DNA of 64,000 nucleotides from Spirabiliibacterium pneumoniae (GTDB taxonomy: Bacteria > Pseudomonadota > Gammaproteobacteria > Enterobacterales > Pasteurellaceae), in contig NZ_JABMII010000005.1 in NCBI RefSeq assembly GCF_014884995.1, positions 62,001-126,000 of the forward strand. The letters are read 5' to 3'. Under the pieces are notes generated by a model that had not been told where the DNA came from, did not search any database, and saw only the letters and a program-made list of their open reading frames with translations. Shown here in pieces: positions 9,584-19,661 of this stretch. Made by a program: the position numbers and the translations under genes. Position 1 is the first letter of the stretch. Each line of letters starts with the position of its first letter.

Positions 9584-9607
9584 AAAAGGCTGGTTGCCCA
9601 GCCTTTT
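9584..9607 (-). terminator. Terminator of second porin gene
   Basis: Arms AAAAGGCTGG and CCAGCCTTTT around a 4-base loop, followed by T-run on the minus strand; 18 bases after the porin stop codon. Confidence 0.85.
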
Positions 9608-9624
9608 AGCACAGCTTAATTATA

Positions 9625-10746
9625 TTAGAAAATATAACGGAAACCTGTGAAGTATTTGTTTTGGTATGGTTGAGCAACTGTATATTCTCCTCTTCCATTA
9701 TTTGCTTTAGGATTCCATCCCAAAGTGGTTGAGCGATCACGAGCAAACTCAATGTAAGTACCAAATTGTTTAGTCAACCAGTGGTCAACACCCACAACAT
9801 AACCATGTGATTTAATATCGCGTTTCTCCAATTTCAATTGGGCAAACACGCTGGTCATGTCAGTGATGTTATATTTAGCCGCAATAAAATGACGTTTGTC
9901 TTTTTTACGACTCATAGTTGCTTCATTCTCTCTACGTGTCAGATTCTTATCAAACAGGTTTGTACGACTTTCGCCGTAGTTATAAGCCAATGCGAATGGA
10001 CCTTGTGCCAATTCGATTGCTGCACGCCACGCTTTTTTATAGCCAGTATTTTCAAAACGGTCGTGAGTTAAGCCTGCACGCACGCGCAATTTTGTATTTT
10101 CAGCCAGTTTACCATCATAATAAGCTGCCACACCGTAGCCATTTTTCAAACGCTTACCATAACTTTCATCTTGTCTAATGGCAAAAACACCTTCGCTTTC
10201 ACTGGCATTGCGAGTAAGTGCTGGTGCGTGTTTTTCTGCTGTTCCAAACAAATAATCGGCACCTACACGGAAGCCAGAAAAATCAGCCGACTTGAAATGG
10301 ATCGCTTTTTTCGCACTGGAGGTCAATGGGTTGCTACCACCAGAATTACTTAACTGATAATCACCTAACATAATGGCATCACCATTAGTTGGCAGGCGAC
10401 CAAAATATAAGCGGCCGATGTCTTTTTGTTCAAAACCTGCATAAAGTTGGTCAGTGGTTGGGTTGCCAAATGTTGAACCGCTGGTATCTTTGTCGTCTTT
10501 ACCATTGAAGGTTAAACGGTATTTACCCACAGCAGAAAAACCATTGCCTAAATCTTGGTTGGCCATCACTTCTAAACGGTTACCACGATCATGGAGATCA
10601 ATACGAGAATTGCCAATGCGTTGTAATTGCATACGGAATTGACCATTGACTTGAACTTTTGTGCCATCTTGATTATAAACTACAGCAGCATTAGCGCTGG
10701 TAGCAGCCATGGCAGCAACAGCTAGAGCAACGAGTGTTTTTTTCAT
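9625..10746 (-). CDS. P2-family general porin (second copy)
   Basis: Outer-membrane porin, 373 aa, paralogue of the adjacent gene. The signal peptide (1-20) differs from its neighbour by one residue (Val to Met) and the mature N-terminus AVVYNQDGTKVQVNGQ is alike; conservation also covers FGNPTTDQLYAG and LYFGRLPTNGD. Surface-loop regions differ strongly and are rich in Lys/Arg (for example about 175-205), suggesting distinct pore selectivity or antigenic divergence. It ends in Phe (FRYIF). Own promoter and own terminator, so the two porins are separate transcription units. Confidence 0.9.
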   Translation of the reverse strand: MKKTLVALAVAAMAATSANAAVVYNQDGTKVQVNGQFRMQLQRIGNSRIDLHDRGNRLEVMANQDLGNGFSAVGKYRLTFNGKDDKDTSGSTFGNPTTDQLYAGFEQKDIGRLYFGRLPTNGDAIMLGDYQLSNSGGSNPLTSSAKKAIHFKSADFSGFRVGADYLFGTAEKHAPALTRNASESEGVFAIRQDESYGKRLKNGYGVAAYYDGKLAENTKLRVRAGLTHDRFENTGYKKAWRAAIELAQGPFALAYNYGESRTNLFDKNLTRRENEATMSRKKDKRHFIAAKYNITDMTSVFAQLKLEKRDIKSHGYVVGVDHWLTKQFGTYIEFARDRSTTLGWNPKANNGRGEYTVAQPYQNKYFTGFRYIF

Positions 10747-10865
10747 GATGTCTGTCCTTTTACGTTAGGTTAATACTTAAATTGAAATGAAACACCTTGT
10801 GTGCGAATACACAATAAATTAGAAAAGCAAACTGAAAATGTCAGCTCATGTTCTTCTTGTAAGAA

Positions 10866-10894
10866 AATATGACAGTTTGAATGAATACTGTCAA
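10866..10894 (-). promoter_or_regulatory. Predicted promoter of second porin
   Basis: -35 TTGACA at 10894-10889, 17-base spacer, -10 CATATT at 10871-10866 preceded by TGT. The leader before the ATG is about 115 bases, a length at which small-RNA control of porins is common in enterics (inference). Confidence 0.6.
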
Positions 10895-11183
10895 GATTAC
10901 GCAAGGTAACTATTTAGATGTTTCATCAATGTTAAATCCTTTAATTTCAATATATTATTGAAATCATTCATTCATTTTTGCGTAAAGCGGACTAGATGAG
11001 GTCAATTTACGTCAATAACAATTCTTCCAACCGCACTTTCGTTTTTTATTATCTTATTGAAATATATACAAATAAAAACACCGTCTTAACTTTCATTTTA
11101 TGTTCTAAAATCTTGTTTTATTTTTATGTGACGTAGATCGAATTTTGAGAAAAAACTTTTCACCCACCGCACTTTTTTGTTTT

Positions 11184-11211
11184 TTGCTTGTCGTTTTAAT
11201 TGTGCTACACT
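11184..11211 (+). promoter_or_regulatory. Predicted priC promoter
   Basis: -35 TTGCTT (11184-11189), 16-base spacer, -10 TACACT (11206-11211). Transcription would start near 11218, just before the G7 tract and the ATG at 11230. Confidence 0.55.
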
Positions 11212-11229
11212 GCGCCTCAAGGGGGGGAG

Positions 11230-11766
11230 ATGCGCAAACAAAAAACAACACAGTTGGCACAATTGGCACAGGCGATTGCACATTTTGATCCACATCACGC
11301 TAAAGTGCTGCCAGCGTTTTTCAGCCCTGTACTCTTTCCAGAAGACCCGCATACCGTCGGCGAAGCTCAGAAAATAATGCAACACACGTTGCACTTACTT
11401 GAGCAAACCCACGATGGGCTTATCGCACAATTTTACGCCGACAAATTCACGGGGCAATATCACGCGTTGAATGCTATTCTCAACGCACCTCGAACTACTC
11501 CGTTGCGCCCTTCGACACAACACTCGCAAGATATTCAGCAGCTGCCGCCACGGGCGCGGCTGGAGCTGTATTATGGCTTTCTCGCACGATTAAAAAATCA
11601 ACTTGAAACGCAACAAAATGCCAAATTAGAGGCACAAAGTGCGGTCAGCGAAGCACAAATCAACCACACGTTGGCACGCATTGGCCGCTGTCAGGCAGCT
11701 ATTGAACAGTTGGAAGAGTATTTAGCGTTTGTGAAACGCAAAGAAGAGGGGAAAAGTGCGGTGTGA
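11230..11766 (+). CDS. priC: Primosomal replication protein N'' (PriC)
   Basis: PriC loads the replicative helicase DnaB at stalled forks by binding single-stranded DNA-coated SSB. 178 aa, all-helical, with the conserved core LPPRARLELYYGFLARL and the C-terminal helix IGRCQAAIEQLEEYLAF typical of the family. The start is the ATG directly after a G7AG run; the longer frame would begin at a TTG inside the predicted promoter. The last codons (KSAV, stop) lie inside an uptake-signal hairpin that also serves as terminator. Confidence 0.88.
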   Translation: MRKQKTTQLAQLAQAIAHFDPHHAKVLPAFFSPVLFPEDPHTVGEAQKIMQHTLHLLEQTHDGLIAQFYADKFTGQYHALNAILNAPRTTPLRPSTQHSQDIQQLPPRARLELYYGFLARLKNQLETQQNAKLEAQSAVSEAQINHTLARIGRCQAAIEQLEEYLAFVKRKEEGKSAV

Positions 11767-11775
11767 CCGCACTTT
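11753..11775. terminator. Bidirectional terminator overlapping the priC stop
   Basis: AAAGTGCGGT and ACCGCACTTT arms around GTG. The left arm encodes the end of PriC. It also stands 8 bases past the stop of the convergent YegP-type gene. Confidence 0.6.
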
Positions 11776-11782
11776 ACTCGAA

Positions 11783-12148
11783 TTAGGCTTTTTTTGCTTT
11801 CTCTTTTTGCTCTTGGGTTTTGTCTTTCACAACAGTGCTGGCGGCGTTACGCATCACGGAGGCGATGCCTTTTTTGGCCACAGCTTGGCTGCTGTAATAT
11901 TGGCTGCGCCCAATTTCTTGGTGATTTTTGGCTTTCAACACAAAATACGGCTTGTTGTTTTTCGCCATTCGCACTTCATAAAGTGATTCCGTTGCGCCAT
12001 TTTTTTGCACGGAAGCGATGCCATTTTCCGCTGCAGCGCGTGTTTTGTACATTTCACTGGTTAAAATCACTTGGCTATTGGCCGCCTTCAAATTAAAGAC
12101 AAATTGGCCATTTTTCGCCAGTTTGAGTTCATACCACCCTTGTGCCAT
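11783..12148 (-). CDS. YegP-type protein with two DUF1508 repeats
   Basis: 121-aa basic protein made of two copies of the roughly 48-residue DUF1508/YegP module: about 3-50 (GWYELKLAKNGQFVFNLKA) and 53-100 (SLYEVRMAKNNKPYFVLKA), each ending in a GIASV helix. A Lys/Gln-rich tail follows (about 105-121). Function of the family is not established. The start is ATG after AAGGAG; a longer frame of 25 extra codons lacks a ribosome site. Confidence 0.85.
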   Translation of the reverse strand: MAQGWYELKLAKNGQFVFNLKAANSQVILTSEMYKTRAAAENGIASVQKNGATESLYEVRMAKNNKPYFVLKAKNHQEIGRSQYYSSQAVAKKGIASVMRNAASTVVKDKTQEQKEKAKKA

Positions 12149-12331
12149 AAAAGTCTCCTTGGTTGTGCTGCCCTTGCTGGGCGTGATCACTGTCAAGAAT
12201 AGTTTCTTTTGGAAATTTTTCAATCAATTTTACGTATTTTGTGTAAAAAATGTGCTGCTCGCCACAAAATTGAGTTGCCTGTTTGCTGTTTCTTGCCTAT
12301 TATGCGCCTTTTTCAGATGCAGGAACACGTT

Positions 12332-14101
12332 ATGACACAAACCCACATTCTCGGCAAAGATGCCAGCCTTGAGCAAAGCATTGCCTATTTCACGCAAAAA
12401 TTAGCCGACTTGGGCATTGAGTTAGACTATTTGAATGCCCTTAACCCTGTGCCGAACGTGTATTCTATCCACATTCGCGACAAGCACTGCCCGCTGTGCT
12501 TCACCAATGGCAAAGGCGCAAGCGAAAAAGCCGCCCTTGCCTCCGCACTCGGAGAATATTTCGAACGCTTGTCCACGAACTATTTTTTTGCTGATTTTTA
12601 TCTCGGGAAAACGATTAGCAATAGTGAATTTGTGCATTACCCTTGTGAAAAATGGTTTGCTTTTGAGGGCGACACGATGCCGTCAGGCCTGATGAGTAAA
12701 GCGCTGTGGCACTATTTTGACCCTGACGGTGAACTCACACCTGCTGATTTGGTGGATCTGCAATCGGGCAATGCCACGCGTGGGATTGTGGCGCTGCCTT
12801 ATCAGCGCGTACGCGATGGGCAAACGGTGTATATTCCGCAAAGCATTATCGCCAATCTGTATGTTTCCAATGGTATGTCAGCAGGCAACAGTGAAAACGA
12901 AGCGCGCGTGCAGGCACTGTCTGAAGTGTTTGAGCGGTTTGTGAAAAATAAAATTATCAGCGAATGTATCTCTTTGCCTGAAATCCCAAGTGCGGTGCTC
13001 GCGCGCTATGAACATATTCAACAAGCCATTCGCACCTTAGAAAATGAAGGTTTCCCGATTTATGCCTTTGATGCCTCCCTCGGTGGGCAATTTCCTGTGA
13101 TTTGTGTGGTGCTACTCAACCCTACCAATGGCACCTGTTTTGCCTCATTTGGGGCACACCCGAATTTTGCGGTGGCCCTTGAGCGCACCGTGACAGAGCT
13201 GTTACAAGGGCGCAGCCTGAAAGATTTAGATGTGTTCTCCCCGCCTTCATTTGCCGATGACGACGTGGCAGAACACGCCAATTTAGAAACGCATTTTATT
13301 GACTCCAGCGGTTTGATTTCGTGGGATTTGTTCAAGCAAGAAAGCGATTTTGACTTTGTGGATTGGGATTTTTCTGGCTCCACAGCGCAGGAGTTTGACA
13401 ATTTAATGGCGATTTTCAATGCGCTTGAGCAAGATGTGTATATTATGGACTACACCCATCTCGGCGTTTATGCTTGCCGTATTATTGTGCCTGGGATGTC
13501 GGATATTTACCCTGTTGATGACTTGATTTATGCCAATAATAATATGGGCATGAACTGGCGCGCACCGATCTTAGCACTGCCCCATTTTGATCAACAACCG
13601 CACTTTTATCAAAAAATGCTGCACGATCTCGACCAACAAGGCATTGATGACTTCACCCGTGTGCGTGAGTTTTTGGGCATCGCGGTGGACAAAGCCAGCG
13701 CGTGGCAGACCTTGCGCATCGGTGAACTGAAATCAATGCTCGCACTGGCAGCTGGCGATTTAGACACCGCACTTGACTGGGCGCAATGGACGCTGGAGAG
13801 CAGCGAATCGGTATTCAGTGCCGAGCGTATTTGTTATTATCGCTGCTTGATGCAGTCATTGGAATTATTCTTAGATGATACGCGCGAAAGCAGCCAATAT
13901 CACGCCGTTTTCACCGCACTTTATGGCGCGGATGCAGTTGACGCGTGCTGGCAGGCCATTCAAGGCGGCAATCCGTTTTATGGCTTAGAACCGAGTGATG
14001 AAAACTTGCAAGCATTTGCGCCACACCAAGCACTGCTGGCAGTCTATGAAAAACTTCAGCGCGCGAAAAGACAAAGTGCGGTTGAAGGCGAGCCACGTTA
14101 A
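12332..14101 (+). CDS. ycaO: YcaO-type ATP-dependent protein
   Basis: 589 aa, full length and architecture of E. coli YcaO. The ATP-binding YcaO fold occupies roughly residues 60-390, with the glutamate-bearing stretches SEKAALASALGEYFER and NSENEARVQALSEVFERF that contact ATP/magnesium. A helical TPR-like C-terminus follows. YcaO enzymes activate amide backbones; the E. coli protein has been linked to beta-methylthiolation of ribosomal protein S12 with RimO. No peptide precursor or azole-synthesis partner lies nearby, so a stand-alone housekeeping role is likelier than natural-product synthesis. The start is the ATG after AGGA, 41 codons inside the longest frame, matching the family length. 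Confidence 0.92.
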   Translation: MTQTHILGKDASLEQSIAYFTQKLADLGIELDYLNALNPVPNVYSIHIRDKHCPLCFTNGKGASEKAALASALGEYFERLSTNYFFADFYLGKTISNSEFVHYPCEKWFAFEGDTMPSGLMSKALWHYFDPDGELTPADLVDLQSGNATRGIVALPYQRVRDGQTVYIPQSIIANLYVSNGMSAGNSENEARVQALSEVFERFVKNKIISECISLPEIPSAVLARYEHIQQAIRTLENEGFPIYAFDASLGGQFPVICVVLLNPTNGTCFASFGAHPNFAVALERTVTELLQGRSLKDLDVFSPPSFADDDVAEHANLETHFIDSSGLISWDLFKQESDFDFVDWDFSGSTAQEFDNLMAIFNALEQDVYIMDYTHLGVYACRIIVPGMSDIYPVDDLIYANNNMGMNWRAPILALPHFDQQPHFYQKMLHDLDQQGIDDFTRVREFLGIAVDKASAWQTLRIGELKSMLALAAGDLDTALDWAQWTLESSESVFSAERICYYRCLMQSLELFLDDTRESSQYHAVFTALYGADAVDACWQAIQGGNPFYGLEPSDENLQAFAPHQALLAVYEKLQRAKRQSAVEGEPR

Positions 14102-14114
14102 ATTCAGATCACAC

Positions 14115-14138
14115 AAAGCGCCATCATCAGCGCTTTTT
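14115..14138 (+). terminator. ycaO terminator
   Basis: Arms AAAGCGC and GCGCTTT around CATCATCA, then T5, 13 bases after the ycaO stop. Confidence 0.8.
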
Positions 14139-14161
14139 ATTTAACTTATTACAAAGTGCGG

Positions 14162-14599
14162 TCAGAATACGTTTTCAACGGCGATGATGTAATCTGTCCA
14201 GTCGCGGACTTTGCGAGCGTGTACGCCGTTTTGAATGACGATGCCAGCTTTTTTGACGCTGTCAAAGGTGCCTGAAATCAGTGGGTGCCACGTGTACAAC
14301 GGTTTGCCTTCGGCACGCAGGCGATAAGCGCAGGTTTCAGGCAGCCACGCAAATTCACTTAAGTTTTCGCGCGTGAGTTTGGTGCAATCACTTTCAAGCG
14401 CAAAACGATCGGCATAATGGCTGCATTGGCAGGTGGCAAGGTCGAGCTGATCGCAGGCGATGCGAGTGAAATACAGTTTTTCATGAATGCCATAGCCGTC
14501 GATCATTTTATGAAAGCAGCACAGCCCGCAGCCGTCACATAGCTGCTCCCACTCTTGCTCGCTGAGTTGCGCAAGCGTTTTATCTTCCCAAAATGGCAT
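14162..14599 (-). CDS. ycgN: YcgN-type cysteine-cluster protein (UPF0260)
   Basis: 145-aa cytoplasmic protein of the YkgJ/YcgN metal-chelating group. It starts MPFWEDKTL as in the E. coli homologue and has the cluster CDGCGLCC (Cys21, 24, 27, 28) followed by conserved CDQLDLATCQCSHY, KLTRENL and TCAYRLRAEG. The cysteines probably bind zinc or an iron-sulfur cluster; the cellular role is unknown. A longer frame exists, but its extra residues would be encoded by the glnS terminator hairpin. The ribosome site is weak. Confidence 0.88.
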   Translation of the reverse strand: MPFWEDKTLAQLSEQEWEQLCDGCGLCCFHKMIDGYGIHEKLYFTRIACDQLDLATCQCSHYADRFALESDCTKLTRENLSEFAWLPETCAYRLRAEGKPLYTWHPLISGTFDSVKKAGIVIQNGVHARKVRDWTDYIIAVENVF

Positions 14600-14609
14600 A
14601 AGCAAAACA

Positions 14610-14632
14610 AAAGTGCGGTCAAGCCGCACTTT
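14610..14632 (-). terminator. glnS terminator from inverted uptake signals, just upstream of ycgN
   Basis: AAAGTGCGG and CCGCACTT(T) arms around 5 bases, followed on the minus strand by TTTTGTTTTG. It begins inside the glnS 3' flank and ends 11 bases before the ycgN start codon, so ycgN expression depends on readthrough or on a promoter I cannot see. Confidence 0.65.
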
Positions 14633-14634
14633 GA

Positions 14635-16311
14635 TTAGAATCCCGCGCTTTCTTTTAAGCTAACGGTTAAGTTAAACACTAAGCGATCCGCGCGTGAGTC
14701 TTTGCTGTCGGCGCAAAAATAGCCTTCACGCTCAAATTGATAGGCCTGTTCAGGCTGCGCGTTAATCAGGCTTTGCTCTACCACGCCGTGAGCGATGCGC
14801 AAAGAGTCTGGGTTGAGCACCGATTCAATATCCTCTGCCGCCCCTGGATTTGGCACGTTGAACAGACGATCGTAGAGGCGGAACTCAGCGCGCTGATGCG
14901 TATTAGCATCCACCCAGTGGATCACGCCTTTCACTTTGCGCCCGTCACTTGGGTTTTTGCCCAACGTGTCAGGATCATAGGTGCAAAAAATAGTGGTGAT
15001 ATTGCCTTCTGCATCTTTTTCGACACGCTCAGCTTTGATCACATAGGCGTTGCGCAAGCGCACTTCTTTGCCGAGCACAAGGCGTTTATATTTTTTGTTG
15101 GCTTCTTCGCGGAAATCGGCACGATCGATATAAATTTCACGGCTAAATGGCAATTGGCGCTCACCGAGCTCGGGACGATTTGGGTGATTCGGCGCGGTAA
15201 GAGTTTCGCCTTCGCCGTTGAAGTTTTCAATCACCACTTTCACAGGGTCAATCACTGCCATCGCGCGTGGGGCGTTGATGTTGAGATCATCACGAATGCA
15301 CGATTCCAACGCAGAATATTCCACCACGTTGTCTTGCTTGGTCACGCCAATGCGTTTGCAAAACTCGCGTAAAGATGCGGGGGTGTAGCCACGGCGGCGC
15401 AAGCCTGAAATGGTTGGCATGCGAGGATCATTCCAGCCATCAACAATGCCATTTTGCACCAAATAAAGCAGCTTGCGCTTGGAGGTGAGCGTGCCTTCCA
15501 AATTTAAGCGTGAAAATTCATATTGATGCGGCAATGGGTGCTCAATGGAGATATTGTCCAGCACCCAGTCGTATAGACGGCGATTATCTTGAAACTCCAG
15601 CGTACACAATGAATGCGAGATACGCTCGATGGCGTCAGAAATACAGTGGGTGAAGTCATACATCGGGTAGATGCACCATTTGTCCCCCGTTTGGTGGTGG
15701 CTGGCGAATTTGATGCGATAAAGCACTGGGTCACGCATCACCATAAACGGGCTTGCCATATCAATTTTGGCGCGCAGACAGGCTTTGCCTTCGGCAAACT
15801 CACCATTGCGCATTTTTTCAAACAACGCAAGGTTCTCTGCCACACTGCGGTCACGATAAGGGCTGTTTTTACCAGGCTCTGTCAGCGTGCCACGATATTC
15901 GCGAATTTCATCGGGTGAAAGTTCATCTACATAGGCAAGACCTTTTTCAATCAATTCAATGGCATAGCCGTGCAGTTGATCGAAATAATCGGAGGCATAG
16001 CGCACTTCACCTGCCCAATCAAAGCCAAGCCACTGAACATCTTGCTTGATGGAATCAACATACTCCACATCTTCTTTGACGGGGTTTGTATCGTCAAAGC
16101 GCAAATTACATAAGCCTTGATAATCCTGCGCAATGCCAAAATTCAGGCAAATTGATTTCGCATGCCCAATGTGCAGATAGCCATTTGGCTCAGGCGGAAA
16201 ACGGGTGTGAATAGTGTTAACTTTACCTTCGGCTAAATCTTCATCAATGATATGACGGATAAAATTGCTCGGGCGGGCTGATTCCGCCGTATTCTCGTGA
16301 TGTTCGCTCAT
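14635..16311 (-). CDS. glnS: Glutaminyl-tRNA synthetase
   Basis: Class I aminoacyl-tRNA synthetase that charges tRNA-Gln. 558 aa, normal length. HIGH motif at 47-50 within [15 protein letters not shown], the KMSKS equivalent as [10 protein letters not shown] in the middle third, and the GlnS-specific RFDDTNP stretch are present. The C-terminal anticodon-binding beta-barrels complete the protein. ATG follows AAGGACTGCT. The direct tRNA-Gln pathway is therefore used. Confidence 0.98.
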   Translation of the reverse strand: MSEHHENTAESARPSNFIRHIIDEDLAEGKVNTIHTRFPPEPNGYLHIGHAKSICLNFGIAQDYQGLCNLRFDDTNPVKEDVEYVDSIKQDVQWLGFDWAGEVRYASDYFDQLHGYAIELIEKGLAYVDELSPDEIREYRGTLTEPGKNSPYRDRSVAENLALFEKMRNGEFAEGKACLRAKIDMASPFMVMRDPVLYRIKFASHHQTGDKWCIYPMYDFTHCISDAIERISHSLCTLEFQDNRRLYDWVLDNISIEHPLPHQYEFSRLNLEGTLTSKRKLLYLVQNGIVDGWNDPRMPTISGLRRRGYTPASLREFCKRIGVTKQDNVVEYSALESCIRDDLNINAPRAMAVIDPVKVVIENFNGEGETLTAPNHPNRPELGERQLPFSREIYIDRADFREEANKKYKRLVLGKEVRLRNAYVIKAERVEKDAEGNITTIFCTYDPDTLGKNPSDGRKVKGVIHWVDANTHQRAEFRLYDRLFNVPNPGAAEDIESVLNPDSLRIAHGVVEQSLINAQPEQAYQFEREGYFCADSKDSRADRLVFNLTVSLKESAGF

Positions 16312-16444
16312 AGCAGTCCTTGAAACAAAAATAAGGTTAAGGATCGCATTTTACACAGTTTTAAGCAAGAACAAAACCCGCTTTTAGGGATTTGAGGGGC
16401 AAGAGTGAAGCAGGCACAAAGCTGCACCTGCTGATTACAAAGAA

Positions 16445-16654
16445 CTATTCTTGAATTGGGACAATTTTGGTGGCGTGTGAGCCTTTATCACCATGAATGG
16501 CTTCAAACTCCACTTTTTGCCCTGCTTTTAATGAGCGATACCCTTCCATTTCAATCACAGAATAATGCACAAAAATATCCTCGTCGTGGCCTTCCTCTGC
16601 AATAAAGCCGAAGCCTTTTGCATTATTAAACCATTTCACTGTTCCGATTGGCAT
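16445..16654 (-). CDS. cspD: Cold-shock domain protein CspD
   Basis: 69-aa single cold-shock domain. RNP1-like KGFGFI (13-18) and RNP2-like DIFVHYSVI (26-34) bind single-stranded nucleic acid. The sequence matches CspD more than CspA-type proteins (EEGHDEDIFVHYSVIEMEGY). CspD in E. coli inhibits replication in stationary phase and at slow growth. Good ribosome site GAGAGG before ATG. A region of about 230 bases without a gene precedes it and probably contains its leader and promoter. Confidence 0.93.
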   Translation of the reverse strand: MPIGTVKWFNNAKGFGFIAEEGHDEDIFVHYSVIEMEGYRSLKAGQKVEFEAIHGDKGSHATKIVPIQE

Positions 16655-16890
16655 AATCGACCTCTCTCTATAAATAAATACATGCCCCTATGGGCTTTTA
16701 TATAAGGATTGTCCTAAGCTAGGCTACTGATGACTTTACCTTTGTCTCTATTTTTGATTAAAAAGTGTAAATCTACAATTACAAGATGAGCAAAATAAGA
16801 AGCGGATCACAAAATAAATACATTTTTGTGACATTTGCAGATGAGTTGTGACATTGAATAGGCTGTGTGCTCATTTCTGATTAAAGTAAA

Positions 16891-16920
16891 AAAGTGCGGT
16901 TGAAAGACAAACCGCACTTT
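16891..16920 (-). terminator. topA terminator from inverted uptake signals
   Basis: AAAGTGCGGT and ACCGCACTTT arms around 10 bases; T-run TTTTTT on the minus strand; 20 bases after the topA stop. Confidence 0.75.
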
Positions 16921-16940
16921 GAGCTTAACATTTCGATAAC

Positions 16941-19541
16941 CTACTTACGTGCCACCCATTTGCCGTTAACATAATCGGCGATCCATTTGGTGGCTTTGCC
17001 GTCTTTTTCAGAGGTGACATATTGACGTTTTTCCTTGCGCGAGTATCGCACCAACGTTTTATTGCCGTCGGGGTCTTTTTCAGGCGCGCTGGCAAGATAT
17101 TTGAATTTCTCTGGCAGGCGATCTTGAAAACGCACAAGCTCTTCAATATACGGTGCTCGCGTTTCACGCGATTTCGGGAAGTTATGAGCGGATAAAAAGA
17201 CACCACTGGCACCATCACGCAACACGAAATAAGCATCCGATTTTTCGCATTTTAACTCTGGGAAAGGGACTGGGTCTTCTTTTGGTGGCGCCACTTCACC
17301 ATTTTTCAAAATCTTACGCGTGTTTGAGCACTGGGTACAGCCCATGTATTTGCCAAAACGGCCAAGTTTAAGGTGCATTTCGCCACCGCACTTATCACAT
17401 TCTACTACTGGCCCGTCGTAGCCTTTAATCTTATATTCACCCTCTTCAATGATGAAACCATCGCAATTCGGATTATTACCACAAATGTGCAATTTGCGGT
17501 GGGCGTCGATCAAATAGCTGTCCATCGCCGTGTGGCATTTCGGGCAGCGTTTGCGTTTGCGCAATGCGTCGGTTTCAGAATTATCATCCAAAACATTGAG
17601 CAGTTCCGCCTCTGGAATGAGGTTAATGGTGGTTTTGCAGCGCTCTTTCGGTGGCAGTGCATAGCCTGTGCAGCCTAAAAATACACCCGTGCTGGCGGTG
17701 CGGATCGCCATATTGCGCCCACAAGTTGGGCATTTAATGTCCGTTTCCACCAAATTATTCGGGCGCATGCCACCTTCAAGTTCATCCAGCTCGGCGGTGG
17801 TCAATTGTTGCGAAAAATCAGTGAAAAATTGATTAAGTTGCGCCTTCCAGTTGGCGTTGCCATTGGCGATTTGGTCTAATGTGTCTTCCATATTGGCGGT
17901 GAAATCATAATTCATTAAATCGCCAAAAGATTGATTAAGGCGATCGGTGACAATTTCACCCATTTTTTCAGCATAAAAGCGGCGATTTTCCACCCGCACA
18001 TAGCCCCGATCTTGGATTGTTGAAATGATCGAAGCGTAGGTTGATGGACGCCCGATGCCCCGTTTTTCCAATTCTTTCACCAATGCAGCTTCCGTGTAAC
18101 GTGCAGGTGGCTTGGTGAAGTGTTGCTCTGGGTGCAAGTCATTGAGTATCAACGTTTCGCCTTCGCTCACTTCTGGCAGCACTTGATCTTCCGCACTTTT
18201 GCCCAGTGGCAACACTTTTGTCCAACCGTCAAAGCGCATGATCCGCCCTTTGGTTTTCAGCGTATAATCCCCTGCTTTAACGGCGAGCGTCGTTGAATCG
18301 TATTGTGCTGCGGGCATTTGGCAGGCTAAAAATTGTCGCCAAATAAGATCATACAAACGCACCGCATCTTTATCTACGCCACTCACCGCTGCCGCCGTTA
18401 CATTCACATCCGACGGGCGAATCGCTTCGTGCGCTTCTTGTGCATTCTCTTTGCTTGAATAAAAATTCGGTTTCGCGGGCAAATAATCTGCGCCAAACTC
18501 ACTGCTGATATAACTGCGCGCCATGTTCAATGCGTCTTGGCTGAGATTGGTGGAGTCGGTACGCATATAGGTGATATAGCCCGATTCATACAAGCGCTGG
18601 GCAAGCATCATGGTTTTTTTCACGCCAAAGCCCAAACGCGTGCTTGCCGCTTGCTGTAATGTTGAGGTAATGAAAGGCGGCTTAGCCGTGGATTTTGTCG
18701 GCTTCGTTTCAATACTTTCAACCTGAAAAACCGCACTTTCAAGTGCCTTGACCGCACTTTGCGCTTGTTTTTCATTTTCAGGCGAGAATTTTTTGCCTTT
18801 AACGTGGGTGACATCTAATGTGATCGTTTTTTTCTGAGTGGTGGTCGTGTCGGCTTGAATTGTCCAAAACTCTTGTGGATCGAACGATTTAATTTCACGC
18901 TCGCGCTCAACTAACAATTTCACTGCCACCGATTGCACGCGCCCAGCAGAAAGCCCCCGCGCCACCTTTTTCCATAATAAAGGCGACACCATATAGCCCA
19001 CCACACGGTCTAAAAAGCGGCGCGTTTGTTGCGCATTAACCCGATCCATATTGAGCTTTTCAGGCTGGGCAAACGCGTTTTTGATCGCATTTTTGGTGAT
19101 TTCATTAAACACCACGCGGCTAAAACGGCTGTCGTCACCGCCGATCAGCTCTTTTAAATGCCACGCAATGGCTTCTCCTTCTCTATCCAAGTCGGTTGCC
19201 AGATAAATGTGATCAGCCTTTTTGGCTGCGGATTTAAGCTCAGACACCACCTTTTCTTTGCCTGGCAATACTTGGTAATTCGCCTGCCAGTCGTGATAAG
19301 GGTCAATGCCCATGCGTTTGACCAACGCTTCTTGCTCACGCTCGTGCTTAATTTTTGCTTTTTCACCAGCACTCATGCCTTTGGTGGAAACAGCTTTACG
19401 CTTTTCGCCCGTGCTTGAGCCGACGGTTGGGAGATCTCGCACATGCCCGACGCTCGATTTAACAACATAGTCTTTGCCTAAATATTTATTGATGGTTTTG
19501 GCCTTGGCAGGAGACTCGACGATCACTAATGATTTGCTCAT
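16941..19541 (-). CDS. topA: DNA topoisomerase I
   Basis: Type IA topoisomerase that relaxes negative supercoils. 866 aa. The TOPRIM domain has DLDREGEA (117-124). The catalytic tyrosine is Tyr325 in [10 protein letters not shown]. The C-terminus has three zinc-ribbon type cysteine sets: [16 protein letters not shown]...CGNNPNC, and CDKCGGEM...CTQC, followed by a basic tail without cysteines that binds single-stranded DNA. A GGAATAAAA ribosome site precedes ATG. Stands alone between its own terminator and the ribE gap. Confidence 0.98.
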   Translation of the reverse strand: MSKSLVIVESPAKAKTINKYLGKDYVVKSSVGHVRDLPTVGSSTGEKRKAVSTKGMSAGEKAKIKHEREQEALVKRMGIDPYHDWQANYQVLPGKEKVVSELKSAAKKADHIYLATDLDREGEAIAWHLKELIGGDDSRFSRVVFNEITKNAIKNAFAQPEKLNMDRVNAQQTRRFLDRVVGYMVSPLLWKKVARGLSAGRVQSVAVKLLVEREREIKSFDPQEFWTIQADTTTTQKKTITLDVTHVKGKKFSPENEKQAQSAVKALESAVFQVESIETKPTKSTAKPPFITSTLQQAASTRLGFGVKKTMMLAQRLYESGYITYMRTDSTNLSQDALNMARSYISSEFGADYLPAKPNFYSSKENAQEAHEAIRPSDVNVTAAAVSGVDKDAVRLYDLIWRQFLACQMPAAQYDSTTLAVKAGDYTLKTKGRIMRFDGWTKVLPLGKSAEDQVLPEVSEGETLILNDLHPEQHFTKPPARYTEAALVKELEKRGIGRPSTYASIISTIQDRGYVRVENRRFYAEKMGEIVTDRLNQSFGDLMNYDFTANMEDTLDQIANGNANWKAQLNQFFTDFSQQLTTAELDELEGGMRPNNLVETDIKCPTCGRNMAIRTASTGVFLGCTGYALPPKERCKTTINLIPEAELLNVLDDNSETDALRKRKRCPKCHTAMDSYLIDAHRKLHICGNNPNCDGFIIEEGEYKIKGYDGPVVECDKCGGEMHLKLGRFGKYMGCTQCSNTRKILKNGEVAPPKEDPVPFPELKCEKSDAYFVLRDGASGVFLSAHNFPKSRETRAPYIEELVRFQDRLPEKFKYLASAPEKDPDGNKTLVRYSRKEKRQYVTSEKDGKATKWIADYVNGKWVARK

Positions 19542-19661
19542 TTTTATTCCATTTATCTATTCAACCTAAAGGTTAGGCGCTAAAAATTGCACAGACAATA
19601 TCAACTATTATTTCGTTTGACAATAGTTAGCCTGACAATTTATAACATTGGTTACGGCTTT

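Larger units (their letters stand above)
9283..9624. other. Gap between porin genes: long leader, promoter, FNR-type box
   Basis: No protein gene is seen in these 342 bases. They hold the leader and promoter of the first porin, an FNR-type palindrome and, near 9584, the terminator of the second porin. An isolated uptake-signal-like CCGCACTT is also present near 9570. Confidence 0.7.
10747..11229. other. Divergent intergenic region between porin and priC
   Basis: No convincing gene is seen in these 483 AT-rich bases. They contain the second porin's leader and promoter, a perfect palindrome with 8-bp arms TTTCAATA/TATTGAAA around TAT (10945-10963), an uptake signal near 11030, and the priC promoter. 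Confidence 0.65.

Noticed and set aside
11221-11230. G7 tract before priC as a phase-variation switch
   Set aside because: Seven bases is short, it is outside the coding frame, and priC is a housekeeping gene.
12332-14101. YcaO as part of an azole-peptide (RiPP) cluster
   Set aside because: No precursor peptide, dehydrogenase or exporter lies nearby, and the protein matches the stand-alone E. coli type.
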